A stretch of 5,558 bases of DNA, from the NCBI GenBank assembly GCA_029240015.1, contig JARBTU010000133.1, forward strand, positions 1 to 5,558. The letters run 5' to 3'. The stretch is from Oscillospiraceae bacterium (GTDB lineage: Bacteria; Bacillota; Clostridia; Oscillospirales; Ruminococcaceae). Numbering within the stretch: the stretch's first letter is position 1; each line of letters begins with the position of its first letter. Both the position numbers and the translations under genes were made by a program. A model generated the notes under the pieces. It saw only the letters and a program-made list of their open reading frames with translations, searched no databases and was not told where the DNA came from. Shown here piece after piece: positions 1 through 5,558 of the stretch.

Positions 1-1
1 A

Positions 2-33
2 ACAGACATCGTTTTATTTAAAACGATGCCTGT
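2..33 (-). terminator. Probable intrinsic terminator of rny
   Basis: Arms 2-15 and 20-33 form a 14-bp stem closed by a 4-nt loop. Read on the minus strand, the one non-Watson-Crick position (6 against 29) is a G-U pair; on the plus strand it is an A-C mismatch, so the structure fits minus-strand RNA better. It starts 19 nt after the rny stop codon. The bases after the stem on the minus strand begin TT, but the window ends there, so the full U tract cannot be seen. A TTTT run at 36-39 on the other side could allow weak bidirectional action. Confidence 0.75.
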
Positions 34-52
34 AGTTTTCATGTTATAAGAC

Positions 53-1615
53 TTATTTAGCAAATTCGATTGCTCGGCTTTCACGAATAATGTGGACTTT
101 GATTTGGCCAGGATAGTCAAGTTCATTTTCTATCTTATTTACAATATCGCGTGCAACCAAAACCATTTTTTCATCTTTAACGATTTCTGGTTTTACCATA
201 ATTCTAATTTCACGACCGGCCTGAATAGCAAATGATTTTTCAACGCCTTCAAAGGAACAAGCGATTTCTTCAAGCTTTTCAAGACGTTTGATGTAGTTTT
301 CTAAATTCTCTCTTCTTGCTGCAGGTCTTGCAGCAGAAACGGCATCAGCCGCTTGAACTAAGCAAGCAATAACGGTTCTTGTTTCAACATCACCGTGGTG
401 AGCTTCAATAGCGTGGATTACATCGGCGTTTTCTTTGTATTTTCTGCAAACGTCAACACCAATCTCAACATGAGAACCTTCAATTTCATGATTTAAAGCT
501 TTTCCAATGTCATGAAGAAGTCCTGCACGTTTTGCAAGGTTTTCATCCACACCCAATTCAGCAGCCATGATTCCCGCGAGGTACGCTACTTCAATGGAGT
601 GATTTAAAACATTTTGACCATAACTTGTACGATAACGAAGACGTCCTAATAACTTAACAATTTCATGGTGTACGCCGTGTACGTTGGTTTCCAGAACTGC
701 ACGTTCACCTTCAGCTTTAATTTTTTGTTCTACTTCACGTCTTGATTTTTCTACCATTTCCTCAATCCGGGCAGGATGAATCCTTCCGTCAGATATCAGT
801 TTTTCAAGTGTAAGGCGCGCAATTTCACGTCTTACAGGGTCAAAGCAGGAAAGTGTAATAGCTTCCGGCGTATCATCAATAATAAGGTCTACACCGGTCA
901 TGGTCTCAAGCGTTCTGATGTTTCGTCCCTCACGTCCGATGATTCTTCCTTTCATCTCATCATTTGGAAGGGGAACTACCGAAACGGTCGCTTCCGAAAC
1001 ATGATCAGCAGCACATCTTGAAATGGCAAGAGAAATAATTTCGCGAGCTTTCTCATCAGCAGAGTCTTTAATCTGCTGCTCATAGTTGCTTACTTTAACT
1101 GCTTTTTCATGAATAAGTTCATTTTCAAGGTTCATAAGGAGTTGGTCTTTCGCCTGATCGGCGGTCAGCCCTGAAATCCTTTCAAGGGATTCTATCTGAC
1201 TTTTCTTAATAGTCTCAGCTTCCGAAAGTTTTTCATCGGCTTGTTTAACCTTGTTTTGAAGTTGCTCTTCTTTTTTTTCAAGATTTTCAATCTTTCTGTC
1301 TAATGATTCTTCTTTTTGCTGTATTCTGCGTTCTTGACGGGACACTTCGCTACGTCTGTCTTTTAAGTCCTTATCGGTCTCAATACGAAGTTTATGTATC
1401 TCATCCTTTGCTTCAATTAGCGCTTCCTTCTTTTTGGTTTCCGCTGCTTTGGCAGCATCGTTCATAATTTTTTTCGCTTGGTCTTCGGCAGAGCCAAGTT
1501 CCGCCTCGGCAACTTTTTTTCTATATGCAATACCTAAATAAAAGGCAATTACACCGAATAAAATACCAGAAACTATAAAAGCAATAACGGAATACAATAC
1601 TGTATTAGTATTCAT
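53..1615 (-). CDS. rny: Ribonuclease Y (membrane-anchored endoribonuclease, KH + HD domains)
   Basis: RNase Y starts mRNA turnover in many Firmicutes by endonucleolytic cleavage of 5'-monophosphorylated RNA, anchored at the inner face of the membrane. The 520-aa product has the usual family length. Seen in order: one N-terminal membrane segment (about residues 5-30) followed by YRKK; a long charged coiled coil (about 35-185) rich in E, K, Q and R; a KH domain with the loop GRIIGREG at 223-230; and an HD domain with NHS (H339), the metal-binding pair HD at 368-369 in LLHDIGKA, HAIEAHH at 401-407 and D424. The HD positions match those known as catalytic in Bacillus subtilis RNase Y. A C-terminal region (about 430-520) follows, typical of the family. 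No key residue is missing. The ATG start puts the membrane segment at the extreme N-terminus, as expected. It lies downstream of a DUF4097-like gene on the same strand but has its own promoter. Confidence 0.97.
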   Translation of the reverse strand: MNTNTVLYSVIAFIVSGILFGVIAFYLGIAYRKKVAEAELGSAEDQAKKIMNDAAKAAETKKKEALIEAKDEIHKLRIETDKDLKDRRSEVSRQERRIQQKEESLDRKIENLEKKEEQLQNKVKQADEKLSEAETIKKSQIESLERISGLTADQAKDQLLMNLENELIHEKAVKVSNYEQQIKDSADEKAREIISLAISRCAADHVSEATVSVVPLPNDEMKGRIIGREGRNIRTLETMTGVDLIIDDTPEAITLSCFDPVRREIARLTLEKLISDGRIHPARIEEMVEKSRREVEQKIKAEGERAVLETNVHGVHHEIVKLLGRLRYRTSYGQNVLNHSIEVAYLAGIMAAELGVDENLAKRAGLLHDIGKALNHEIEGSHVEIGVDVCRKYKENADVIHAIEAHHGDVETRTVIACLVQAADAVSAARPAARRENLENYIKRLEKLEEIACSFEGVEKSFAIQAGREIRIMVKPEIVKDEKMVLVARDIVNKIENELDYPGQIKVHIIRESRAIEFAK

Positions 1616-1629
1616 TTAATAAAATCAAA

Positions 1630-1637
1630 CCTCCTTT
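1630..1637 (-). promoter_or_regulatory. Ribosome binding site of rny, long spacing
   Basis: On the minus strand this reads AAAGGAGG, a near-perfect Shine-Dalgarno sequence. It lies 14 nt before the rny ATG, longer than the usual 5-10 nt. No in-frame alternative start was seen in the gap, so the annotated ATG is kept. The wide AT-rich spacer may lower initiation efficiency; that is inference. Confidence 0.7.
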
Positions 1638-1701
1638 TGTCAAAATTTTTATCATTATTTCGATTTTTTACAAATGCGTATAGCAACACACTATAAATTA
1701 T

Positions 1702-1730
1702 ATTTTATAACTATTGTTGCCTAATGTCAA
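1702..1730 (-). promoter_or_regulatory. Sigma-A promoter of rny
   Basis: On the minus strand a perfect -35 TTGACA (1725-1730) is followed after exactly 17 nt by a -10 TAAAAT (1702-1707). Transcription would start near 1695, giving a leader of about 80 nt before the rny ATG. The -35 box lies about 40 nt after the stop of the upstream DUF4097-like gene, so rny can be transcribed independently. Hexamers GCAACA (1683-1688) and TGTTGC (1715-1720) flank the -10 as an inverted repeat, a possible but unproven operator. The rest of the 1616-1769 gap is AT-rich, with no clear terminator for the upstream gene and no other feature recognised. Confidence 0.8.
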
Positions 1731-1769
1731 GAAAATTCATATTAATAATGTACTAAAAGTATAAAAATA

Positions 1770-2552
1770 TTAAGAAAAAACAATATTTGCGACATTGCTG
1801 TCTATTTTAAAATTAAGCTTTTCGGTTCCGTAAAAAATGTTGTCTTCATAATCCACAACAATATTCGACTTTTTAAAGTCGAGGGAGACGTTGGGTTTTA
1901 TCATGCCAATATTGACGTTGCTGTCAAGGTTGAATCCTTCCAGTTTTTTAATGTCACCAAACAGGAAGTTACCAATGTTAGATTGTGCATAAAAATTCTC
2001 GAAAACAGAGTTTTTTGTAGAAACATTAGTAACAATGGAACGGATAAAAAAGTTGTTAATCGAACATTTATCAATGTTTACGTTACACGCCTTGGAATCA
2101 AGAGACAAAGCCTCAAAACTCACATCCGAAATTTTGATATTACCAATGTTAACGTTTAAAACAATTTGAGAGGCATATTCGTGAGGAACAAGGATTTCAA
2201 TTTGTCCGGAGTTTAATCGGATATTGGAGAGCGGATTGGAACGCTGTCTTTGAACAGAAAGGGTGATTTCTCCGTCATGTTGCTGAATAAAGACTTGGTC
2301 TCCCTCATTGTTATTGAGTTTTCGGACCTGATATTTAATCGTTGCTGTTTGGTCGGTACTGTTTTTTATCACAATATCCGAAGTGTTGGAAGCAATGCTA
2401 ATCTTTTTGATATTATCGTCCAAGCGAATTAATTTGTCTTCTGATACGAATTGCTTGCTTCCAAAGAAAACAAAGAAAAGAATAACGAACATGATTAAGA
2501 TAGAAAAAAATAAAATATATACAAATATCGAACTTTTTTTATAAGAATCCAT
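1770..2552 (-). CDS. Membrane-anchored DUF4097-like beta-solenoid protein, function unknown
   Basis: The predicted 260-aa protein starts MDSYKKSS, then has one strongly hydrophobic segment (about residues 9-30) with lysines before it. This is a signal anchor that should leave the rest outside the cytoplasm. There is no lipobox or LPXTG motif. The exported part is nearly all short beta strands. Asparagine-containing turns of the type N-V/I-x-I recur at residues 133, 157, 176, 192, 212 and 253, spaced roughly 16-24 apart with a double step at the end, as in a right-handed beta-solenoid with an asparagine ladder. This resembles the DUF4097 'putative adhesin' family, but the assignment is by pattern only and no activity is known. 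Such genes often sit beside DUF1700 or PadR-type regulators; none is here. An ATG at 2583-2585 would add 11 residues, but it abuts the proS terminator hairpin and has no ribosome site. The ATG at 2550-2552 has AAGGGA 9 nt upstream and is preferred. Confidence 0.72.
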   Translation of the reverse strand: MDSYKKSSIFVYILFFSILIMFVILFFVFFGSKQFVSEDKLIRLDDNIKKISIASNTSDIVIKNSTDQTATIKYQVRKLNNNEGDQVFIQQHDGEITLSVQRQRSNPLSNIRLNSGQIEILVPHEYASQIVLNVNIGNIKISDVSFEALSLDSKACNVNIDKCSINNFFIRSIVTNVSTKNSVFENFYAQSNIGNFLFGDIKKLEGFNLDSNVNIGMIKPNVSLDFKKSNIVVDYEDNIFYGTEKLNFKIDSNVANIVFS

Positions 2553-2561
2553 TGTTTTACG

Positions 2562-2567
2562 TCCCTT
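2562..2567 (-). promoter_or_regulatory. Ribosome binding site deciding the start of the DUF4097-like gene
   Basis: On the minus strand AAGGGA lies 9 nt before the ATG at 2550-2552. The in-frame upstream ATG at 2583-2585 is preceded directly by the closing arm of a hairpin and lacks any purine-rich site, so this element favours the shorter protein. No convincing promoter was found between the proS stop and this site, so the gene may depend on read-through from proS or on a weak promoter that cannot be defined by eye. Confidence 0.6.
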
Positions 2568-2576
2568 CTTTGTTAT

Positions 2577-2614
2577 AAAAATCATGGCTGTTGACGAAAA
2601 AATTCACAACAGCC
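2577..2614 (-). terminator. Probable terminator or attenuator after proS
   Basis: Arms GGCTGTTG and CAACAGCC (positions 2607-2614 and 2586-2593) form a perfect 8-bp stem with a 13-nt loop that can add an inner GAA/TTC pairing. On the minus strand the stem is followed, after four bases, by five U residues (2577-2581). It begins 22 nt after the proS stop codon. On the plus strand no T tract follows, so it acts on minus-strand RNA. The gap before the U run suggests incomplete termination, which would let some transcripts continue into the DUF4097-like gene; that part is inference. Confidence 0.7.
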
Positions 2615-2636
2615 AATAAAATCAATATGGATAGAA

Positions 2637-4073
2637 TTAGTACTGTTTGCCCCAGAATACCATTGACTTTGCAGGTTTTCCACAGCATACGCACTTATCT
2701 GATATTTGCTCTTCCTCAAACGGGATGCAACGGGATTTCACTCCTGTTACATCTTTGATTTTCTCTTCGCACTCGGTTTCTCCGCACCACATTGCTTTGA
2801 TAAAACCGTTTTTCTCATTTGAAATCTTTACGAATTCATCAAAATCTTTTGCTGTATAAGTTCTGTCCTCGCGATTTTTGAGCGCACGCTCATAAAGACC
2901 GTCATGAACAGCTTTTAACGCTTCCGAAACTGCCGACTCAAGATTATCAAGCGAAACGATTGTCTTTTCGCGGTTATCACGGCGGACAACAACACACTGA
3001 TTGTTTTCAATGTCTTTTGGTCCAAGTTCTATACGAAGAGGAACGCCTTTCATTTCATGTTCAGAGAACTTCCAGCCGGGAGAATTGTCACGGTCGTCAA
3101 GTTTCACTCTGAATTGAGCACGTAATCTTTCAAAAAGCCCGTTTGCTTTTTCCAGAACACCCTCTTTATGCTGGGCAATAGGGATGATAACTACTTGAAC
3201 AGGAGCAACTGCCGGAGGAAGCACTAGTCCGCTATCATCTCCGTGAGTCATAATAATTCCGCCAATCAGTCTGGTTGAAACGCCCCAAGAGGTCTGATGA
3301 GGAAAAGCAAGTTTATTGTCTCGACCTGTGAAGGTGATATTAAACGCTTTGGCAAATCCGTCTCCGAAATAGTGAGACGTACCTGATTGTAACGCTACAC
3401 CGTCATGCATCATGGCTTCAATGGTATAAGTCGAAACGGCTCCTGCAAATTTTTCTTTATCGGTCTTCTGACCTTTTAGAACAGGCATGGCAAGGCTTTC
3501 TTTACAGAAGTCGGCGTAAACGTCAAGCATTTGTAACGTTTCCTGCTCAGCTTGTTCTTTGGTTTCATGCATAGTGTGTCCTTCCTGCCACAAAAATTCC
3601 ACCGAACGGAGGAAAGGACGAGTCGTTTTCTCCCATCTTACGACCGAGCACCATTGATTATAAAGCTTTGGCAAGTCGCGATAAGATTGAATAATATTTG
3701 CATAGTGGTCACAAAAAAGGGTCTCGGAAGTCGGACGGACGCAAAGGCGTTCCGTTAATTTTTCTTTTCCGCCGTGAGTTACCCATGCAACCTCGGGCGC
3801 GAACCCGTCTACATGGTCTTTTTCTTTTTGTAAAAGACTCTCAGGAATAAACATCGGCATATAAACATTCTCGTGGCCGGTTTGTTTGAACCTTGCGTCC
3901 AAATCCTTTTGGATGTTTTCCCATATAGCATAGCCATAAGGGCGGATAATCATACAGCCCCGCACGCTTGAATAGTCAATAAGCTCCGCTTTTTTTACAA
4001 CATCTGTGTACCATTTGGCAAAATCTTCGTTCATGGAAGTAATTTCTTCCACCAATTTTTTTTGCTGTGCCAT
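2637..4073 (-). CDS. proS: Prolyl-tRNA synthetase, archaeal/eukaryotic type (ProS type 3)
   Basis: The enzyme is a cytoplasmic class II aminoacyl-tRNA synthetase that attaches proline to tRNA-Pro using ATP. At 478 aa it has the length of the short type and lacks the INS editing domain that bacterial-type ProRS (about 570 aa) carries between motifs 2 and 3. Visible elements: RPTSE at 113-117; the motif 2 region VVRWEKTTRPF at 144-154; EFLWQEGHT at 159-167; the motif 3 region from R268 through THGDDSGLVLPP at 276-287. An anticodon-binding domain (about 290-390) follows, then a C-terminal extension. Its cysteines (C430, C435, C461, C463/C464) fit the zinc site of this type, and the chain ends in tyrosine as is usual for the subfamily. 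Nothing is missing. The ATG start is supported by AAGGAG 8 nt upstream. It has its own promoter, and no T-box leader is visible even though many Firmicutes synthetase genes use one. Confidence 0.97.
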   Translation of the reverse strand: MAQQKKLVEEITSMNEDFAKWYTDVVKKAELIDYSSVRGCMIIRPYGYAIWENIQKDLDARFKQTGHENVYMPMFIPESLLQKEKDHVDGFAPEVAWVTHGGKEKLTERLCVRPTSETLFCDHYANIIQSYRDLPKLYNQWCSVVRWEKTTRPFLRSVEFLWQEGHTMHETKEQAEQETLQMLDVYADFCKESLAMPVLKGQKTDKEKFAGAVSTYTIEAMMHDGVALQSGTSHYFGDGFAKAFNITFTGRDNKLAFPHQTSWGVSTRLIGGIIMTHGDDSGLVLPPAVAPVQVVIIPIAQHKEGVLEKANGLFERLRAQFRVKLDDRDNSPGWKFSEHEMKGVPLRIELGPKDIENNQCVVVRRDNREKTIVSLDNLESAVSEALKAVHDGLYERALKNREDRTYTAKDFDEFVKISNEKNGFIKAMWCGETECEEKIKDVTGVKSRCIPFEEEQISDKCVCCGKPAKSMVFWGKQY

Positions 4074-4081
4074 TTCAACGA

Positions 4082-4087
4082 CTCCTT
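4082..4087 (-). promoter_or_regulatory. Ribosome binding site of proS
   Basis: On the minus strand AAGGAG lies 8 nt before the proS ATG at 4071-4073, an ideal spacing that fixes the start. It begins only 5 nt after a leader hairpin (4093-4117), so the structure might affect access to the site. Confidence 0.85.
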
Positions 4088-4092
4088 ATAAT

Positions 4093-4117
4093 ATAGCTTT
4101 CAAAACACAAAAGCTAT
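4093..4117 (-). promoter_or_regulatory. Hairpin in the proS 5' leader next to the ribosome site
   Basis: On the minus strand ATAGCTTT and AAAGCTAT form a perfect 8-bp stem around a 9-nt loop. It lies in the roughly 65-nt leader between the predicted start of transcription (near 4139) and the ribosome site. No U tract follows, so it is not a terminator. The conserved T-box sequence (TGGNACCGCG) is absent. It may stabilise the 5' end or tune translation; no known regulatory RNA class was recognised. Confidence 0.45.
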
Positions 4118-4145
4118 TGAATAAACTTTTGTTAAATTACACTTT

Positions 4146-4174
4146 ATCATACCATTTGCAACATAAAAAATCAA
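4146..4174 (-). promoter_or_regulatory. Sigma-A promoter of proS
   Basis: On the minus strand a -35 TTGATT (4169-4174) and a -10 TATGAT (4146-4151) are separated by exactly 17 nt. Transcription would begin near 4139. Its position just upstream of proS, with the divergent ATPase gene on the other side, shows that proS heads its own transcript. Confidence 0.75.
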
Positions 4175-4277
4175 GGCGTATAGGGTCGAATAAAACCGAC
4201 TAAATAAAAACAAGAAGGCAACTGTAAGTCGAATCCATTATGATGAATCGGGTTTTCATATTATTACCTTGATCTTC

Positions 4278-4325
4278 AAAAAATAAAAAGTACATATAAT
4301 GCTTGCTTTATAGAGATATATGTAC
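4278..4325 (-). terminator. Possible minus-strand terminator upstream of proS
   Basis: GTACATATA (4290-4298) and TATATGTAC (4317-4325) are a perfect 9-bp inverted repeat with an 18-nt loop. Read on the minus strand the stem is followed at once by five T, one A and six T (4278-4289), a strong U tract. The stem is AT-rich and so not very stable. No minus-strand gene lies upstream, so it would stop stray antisense transcription before it reaches proS. It may instead be a protein-binding palindrome, since it overlaps a TATAAT on the plus strand. Confidence 0.45.
4295..4300 (+). promoter_or_regulatory. Candidate -10 box for the ATPase gene
   Basis: A perfect TATAAT lies on the plus strand, with A-rich DNA just upstream. 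The -35 side is poor: TTGATC at 4269-4274 is 20 nt away, too far, and at 16-17 nt only weak matches such as TCTTCA are found. If used, transcription would start around 4305-4310 and give a leader of about 135 nt whose first bases form a hairpin with a T tract. The 9-bp inverted repeat covers part of the box, which would suit repressor control. It is the best candidate on the strand but not a confident one. Confidence 0.35.
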
Positions 4326-4354
4326 AAAATCAACTGATAAAGCAGGTGTTTTTT
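4302..4354 (+). terminator. Possible plus-strand terminator or attenuator in the ATPase leader
   Basis: CTTGCTTTAT (4302-4311) pairs with ATAAAGCAGG (4337-4346) over 10 bp with one G-U, and two more G-U pairs are possible at the base. The loop is 25 nt, larger than usual. Two bases later comes a run of six T (4349-4354). The left arm lies inside the loop of the other inverted repeat and the right arm lies outside it, so the two helices interleave. It could insulate the ATPase gene from upstream transcription or attenuate it. Confidence 0.45.
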
Positions 4355-4430
4355 GTGTCAAAATGATCCTTTGATGAATACGATATTGTGAAGTGGATTA
4401 CTGCCACATTCTTTAATTTTATAAAAGGGT

Positions 4431-4436
4431 GGAGGG
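4431..4436 (+). promoter_or_regulatory. Ribosome binding site that fixes the GTG start of the ATPase gene
   Basis: GGAGGG lies 7 nt before the GTG at 4444-4446. An in-frame TAA stands directly before that GTG (4441-4443), so no upstream start in this frame is possible. Together they leave little doubt about the non-ATG start. Confidence 0.85.
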
Positions 4437-4443
4437 ATTATAA

Positions 4444-5544
4444 GTGGAAAGTGAAAACAAGGTTGTGGATTTTTTTCTCGGAGCAAACTCACCCAAAGGA
4501 TTCGCAGGATATTTTTCAGAACTTTCAAAACCGGATGAAGATTATCGGGAGTTTGTTATAAAAGGCGGGCCTGGAACAGGCAAATCGAGCTTCATGCAGC
4601 AAATATCAGATGAGCTTAAAGATAAAGATGATTTTATAGAAAGAATACATTGTTCCTCAGATGCCAATTCCTTAGACGGGGTCATCTGCCACAAAGCAAA
4701 AGTGAGCATAGCTGACGGAACAGCTCCACATATCATAGAACCGTCCTTTCCCGGGGCGTATCAAACCGTTGTAAACTTTTCAGAATTCTGGAATGAGGAT
4801 TCTCTTTATGAAAAACGGGTGAATATCAGGGACAGTTTTATTAAAAACAAAAAGTTACATGAACGATGTTGCAGATTTTTGCAGGCGGCAAACTCACTTT
4901 TGACCGACAGTTATTTGATAGCGCTGGATTGTACAGACAGTTTGAAAATTGCAAAGTTCGCCAAAAGGCTGGCACAAAGAGAATTTGGGAGCAAAAAGGG
5001 TAAAGGCGCAAAAGAAAATATCCGATTACTTAGTGCAGTGACTCCGTCGGGAGTAAAAACATATTTTGATACAGTACTTAAAATGTGTGACAAAGTTTTT
5101 GTTATAAAAGATGATTTTGGGGCGTCATCAAGAATTTTATTAAGCGTGCTCAGAAAGATTCTTCTGGAAAGCGGACATGAGATTTATACTTGTTATTGCC
5201 CGCTCAACCCAAACGAGAAGATAGATCATATTATTATACCGGAGCTTTCGATAGGCTTTGTTACAACCAATAAATTCGTAGTGGAAGATTTTGAGCCATA
5301 CAGGGTAATTAATTTTTCAAGATTTACGGACATTGATCGGCTGAAACTTAAAAAACAACGTTTAAGCTTTAACAAAAAAGCGGCAACAGAATTGATTGAA
5401 GAAGCGGTTTCTATTCTAAAGATGGCAAAGGCAAGTCACGATGAGTTGGAGAAGTATTACATACAGGCAATCAATTTTGATCAAGTTGATTATAAGCAAA
5501 AGGAAGTGCTGGAAAAGATACTGCAACGATACAAATTAGCATAG
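4444..5544 (+). CDS. PRK06851-like two-domain P-loop ATPase, function unknown
   Basis: The 366-aa soluble protein (no signal peptide or membrane segment seen) belongs by pattern to an uncharacterised family of duplicated P-loop proteins common in Clostridia and Bacilli; the family name is from memory. The first half has FFLGANSPKGF (10-20), a perfect Walker A GGPGTGKSS (41-49) and DGTAPHIIEP (91-100). A mainly helical linker (about 115-180) follows. The second half repeats the layout: LLSAVTPSGV (195-204), VFVIK (218-222), then DDFGASSR (223-230) where the nucleotide loop should be, HEIYTCYCPLNPNEKIDHII (245-264), and VTTNK (273-277) in place of DGTAP. Only the first site keeps the residues needed to bind ATP. 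A charged helical tail ends the chain. It starts at GTG, with GGAGGG 7 nt upstream, and is divergent from proS. The substrate is unknown; a nucleic-acid or nucleotide-related ATPase is only a guess. The window ends 14 nt after the stop codon, so a terminator cannot be judged. Confidence 0.8.
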   Translation: MESENKVVDFFLGANSPKGFAGYFSELSKPDEDYREFVIKGGPGTGKSSFMQQISDELKDKDDFIERIHCSSDANSLDGVICHKAKVSIADGTAPHIIEPSFPGAYQTVVNFSEFWNEDSLYEKRVNIRDSFIKNKKLHERCCRFLQAANSLLTDSYLIALDCTDSLKIAKFAKRLAQREFGSKKGKGAKENIRLLSAVTPSGVKTYFDTVLKMCDKVFVIKDDFGASSRILLSVLRKILLESGHEIYTCYCPLNPNEKIDHIIIPELSIGFVTTNKFVVEDFEPYRVINFSRFTDIDRLKLKKQRLSFNKKAATELIEEAVSILKMAKASHDELEKYYIQAINFDQVDYKQKEVLEKILQRYKLA

Positions 5545-5558
5545 CAAGCTTAAAAATA

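Larger units (their letters stand above)
4205..4443. other. Intergenic region upstream of the ATPase gene, no coding sequence seen
   Basis: Together with the proS leader this makes a gap of about 370 nt without a gene. From left to right: an AT-rich stretch with no convincing element (a 7-nt GTCGAAT copy at 4228-4234 repeats one at 4185-4191); a tiny reading frame of ten codons from 4240 without a ribosome site, not called; the interleaved inverted repeats at 4278-4354; about 75 nt with no recognisable promoter; and the ribosome site of the ATPase gene. Where ATPase transcription starts is uncertain. Confidence 0.6.

Noticed and set aside
776..1021. Plus-strand open frames inside rny, proS and the DUF4097-like gene, and minus-strand frames inside the ATPase gene
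   Set aside because: They overlap well-supported genes on the opposite strand, encode no recognisable motif, and look like shadows of the real coding frames.
2583..2585. Upstream ATG as the start of the DUF4097-like gene (271 aa)
   Set aside because: No ribosome site; it directly adjoins the terminator hairpin, and the downstream ATG has AAGGGA at good spacing.
4192..4256. Inverted repeat AAAACCGA / TCGGGTTTT and the repeated GTCGAAT heptamer
   Set aside because: The arms need a bulged G and lie about 48 nt apart; the heptamer is short. Both can arise by chance in a region of this size.
4240..4272. Ten-codon reading frame (MMNRVFILLP) ahead of the interleaved hairpins, a possible leader peptide
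   Set aside because: The nearest purine-rich site (AGAAGG) is more than 20 nt upstream, the codons show no run of one amino acid as in attenuators, and no promoter for it is visible.
4375..4410. Sporulation-type promoter for the ATPase gene (TGAATA at 4375-4380 as a sigma-F/G -35; CATATAAT at 4293-4300 as a sigma-E -10)
   Set aside because: No matching partner box lies at the correct distance in either case.
4391..4420. GTGG/CCAC hairpin (4393-4406) followed by a T-rich stretch as a second terminator before the ATPase gene
   Set aside because: The stem is only 4 bp and the downstream sequence is not a continuous T tract.
4421..4440. AAAGGGTGGAGGG read as a T-box core sequence
   Set aside because: It lacks the required ACCGCG part and is explained by the ribosome site of the ATPase gene.

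Overview
The window looks like chromosomal DNA from a low-GC Gram-positive bacterium of the Clostridia (Eubacteriales; an Oscillospirales-type gut lineage is a guess). The reasons are AT-rich intergenic DNA, strong GGAGG-type ribosome sites, sigma-A promoters of Firmicutes type, a membrane-anchored RNase Y, a short archaeal/eukaryotic-type prolyl-tRNA synthetase, and an orphan PRK06851-like P-loop ATPase. Nothing visible suggests a phage, transposon or CRISPR array. This is a housekeeping region with a few uncharacterised genes.

Layout: three genes lie on the minus strand and are transcribed from right to left: proS (4073 to 2637), a membrane-anchored DUF4097-like beta-solenoid protein (2552 to 1770), and rny (1615 to 53). 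proS has its own sigma-A promoter (4146-4174) and a terminator-like hairpin after its stop (2577-2614). rny has its own near-consensus promoter (1702-1730), which begins only about 40 nt after the DUF4097 stop, and a hairpin at the window edge (2-33) that probably terminates it. No clear terminator separates the DUF4097 gene from rny, so rny may receive read-through as well as its own transcription.

Divergent from proS, on the plus strand, is a 366-aa gene (4444-5544, GTG start) for a P-loop protein built from two related halves. The first half has a perfect Walker A motif; in the second half the equivalent loop has lost its glycines and lysine.

The 370-nt gap between proS and the ATPase gene (4074-4443) is the least ordinary part. 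It holds the proS promoter and a leader hairpin, then a compact block (4278-4354) where two inverted repeats interleave. One is followed by a T tract on the minus strand and the other by a T tract on the plus strand, so the block could act as a bidirectional terminator, an operator, or a structured leader for the ATPase gene.

Functionally, proS charges tRNA-Pro and rny starts mRNA decay at the membrane. The DUF4097-like and ATPase proteins have no assigned role, and no shared pathway is evident from the sequence.
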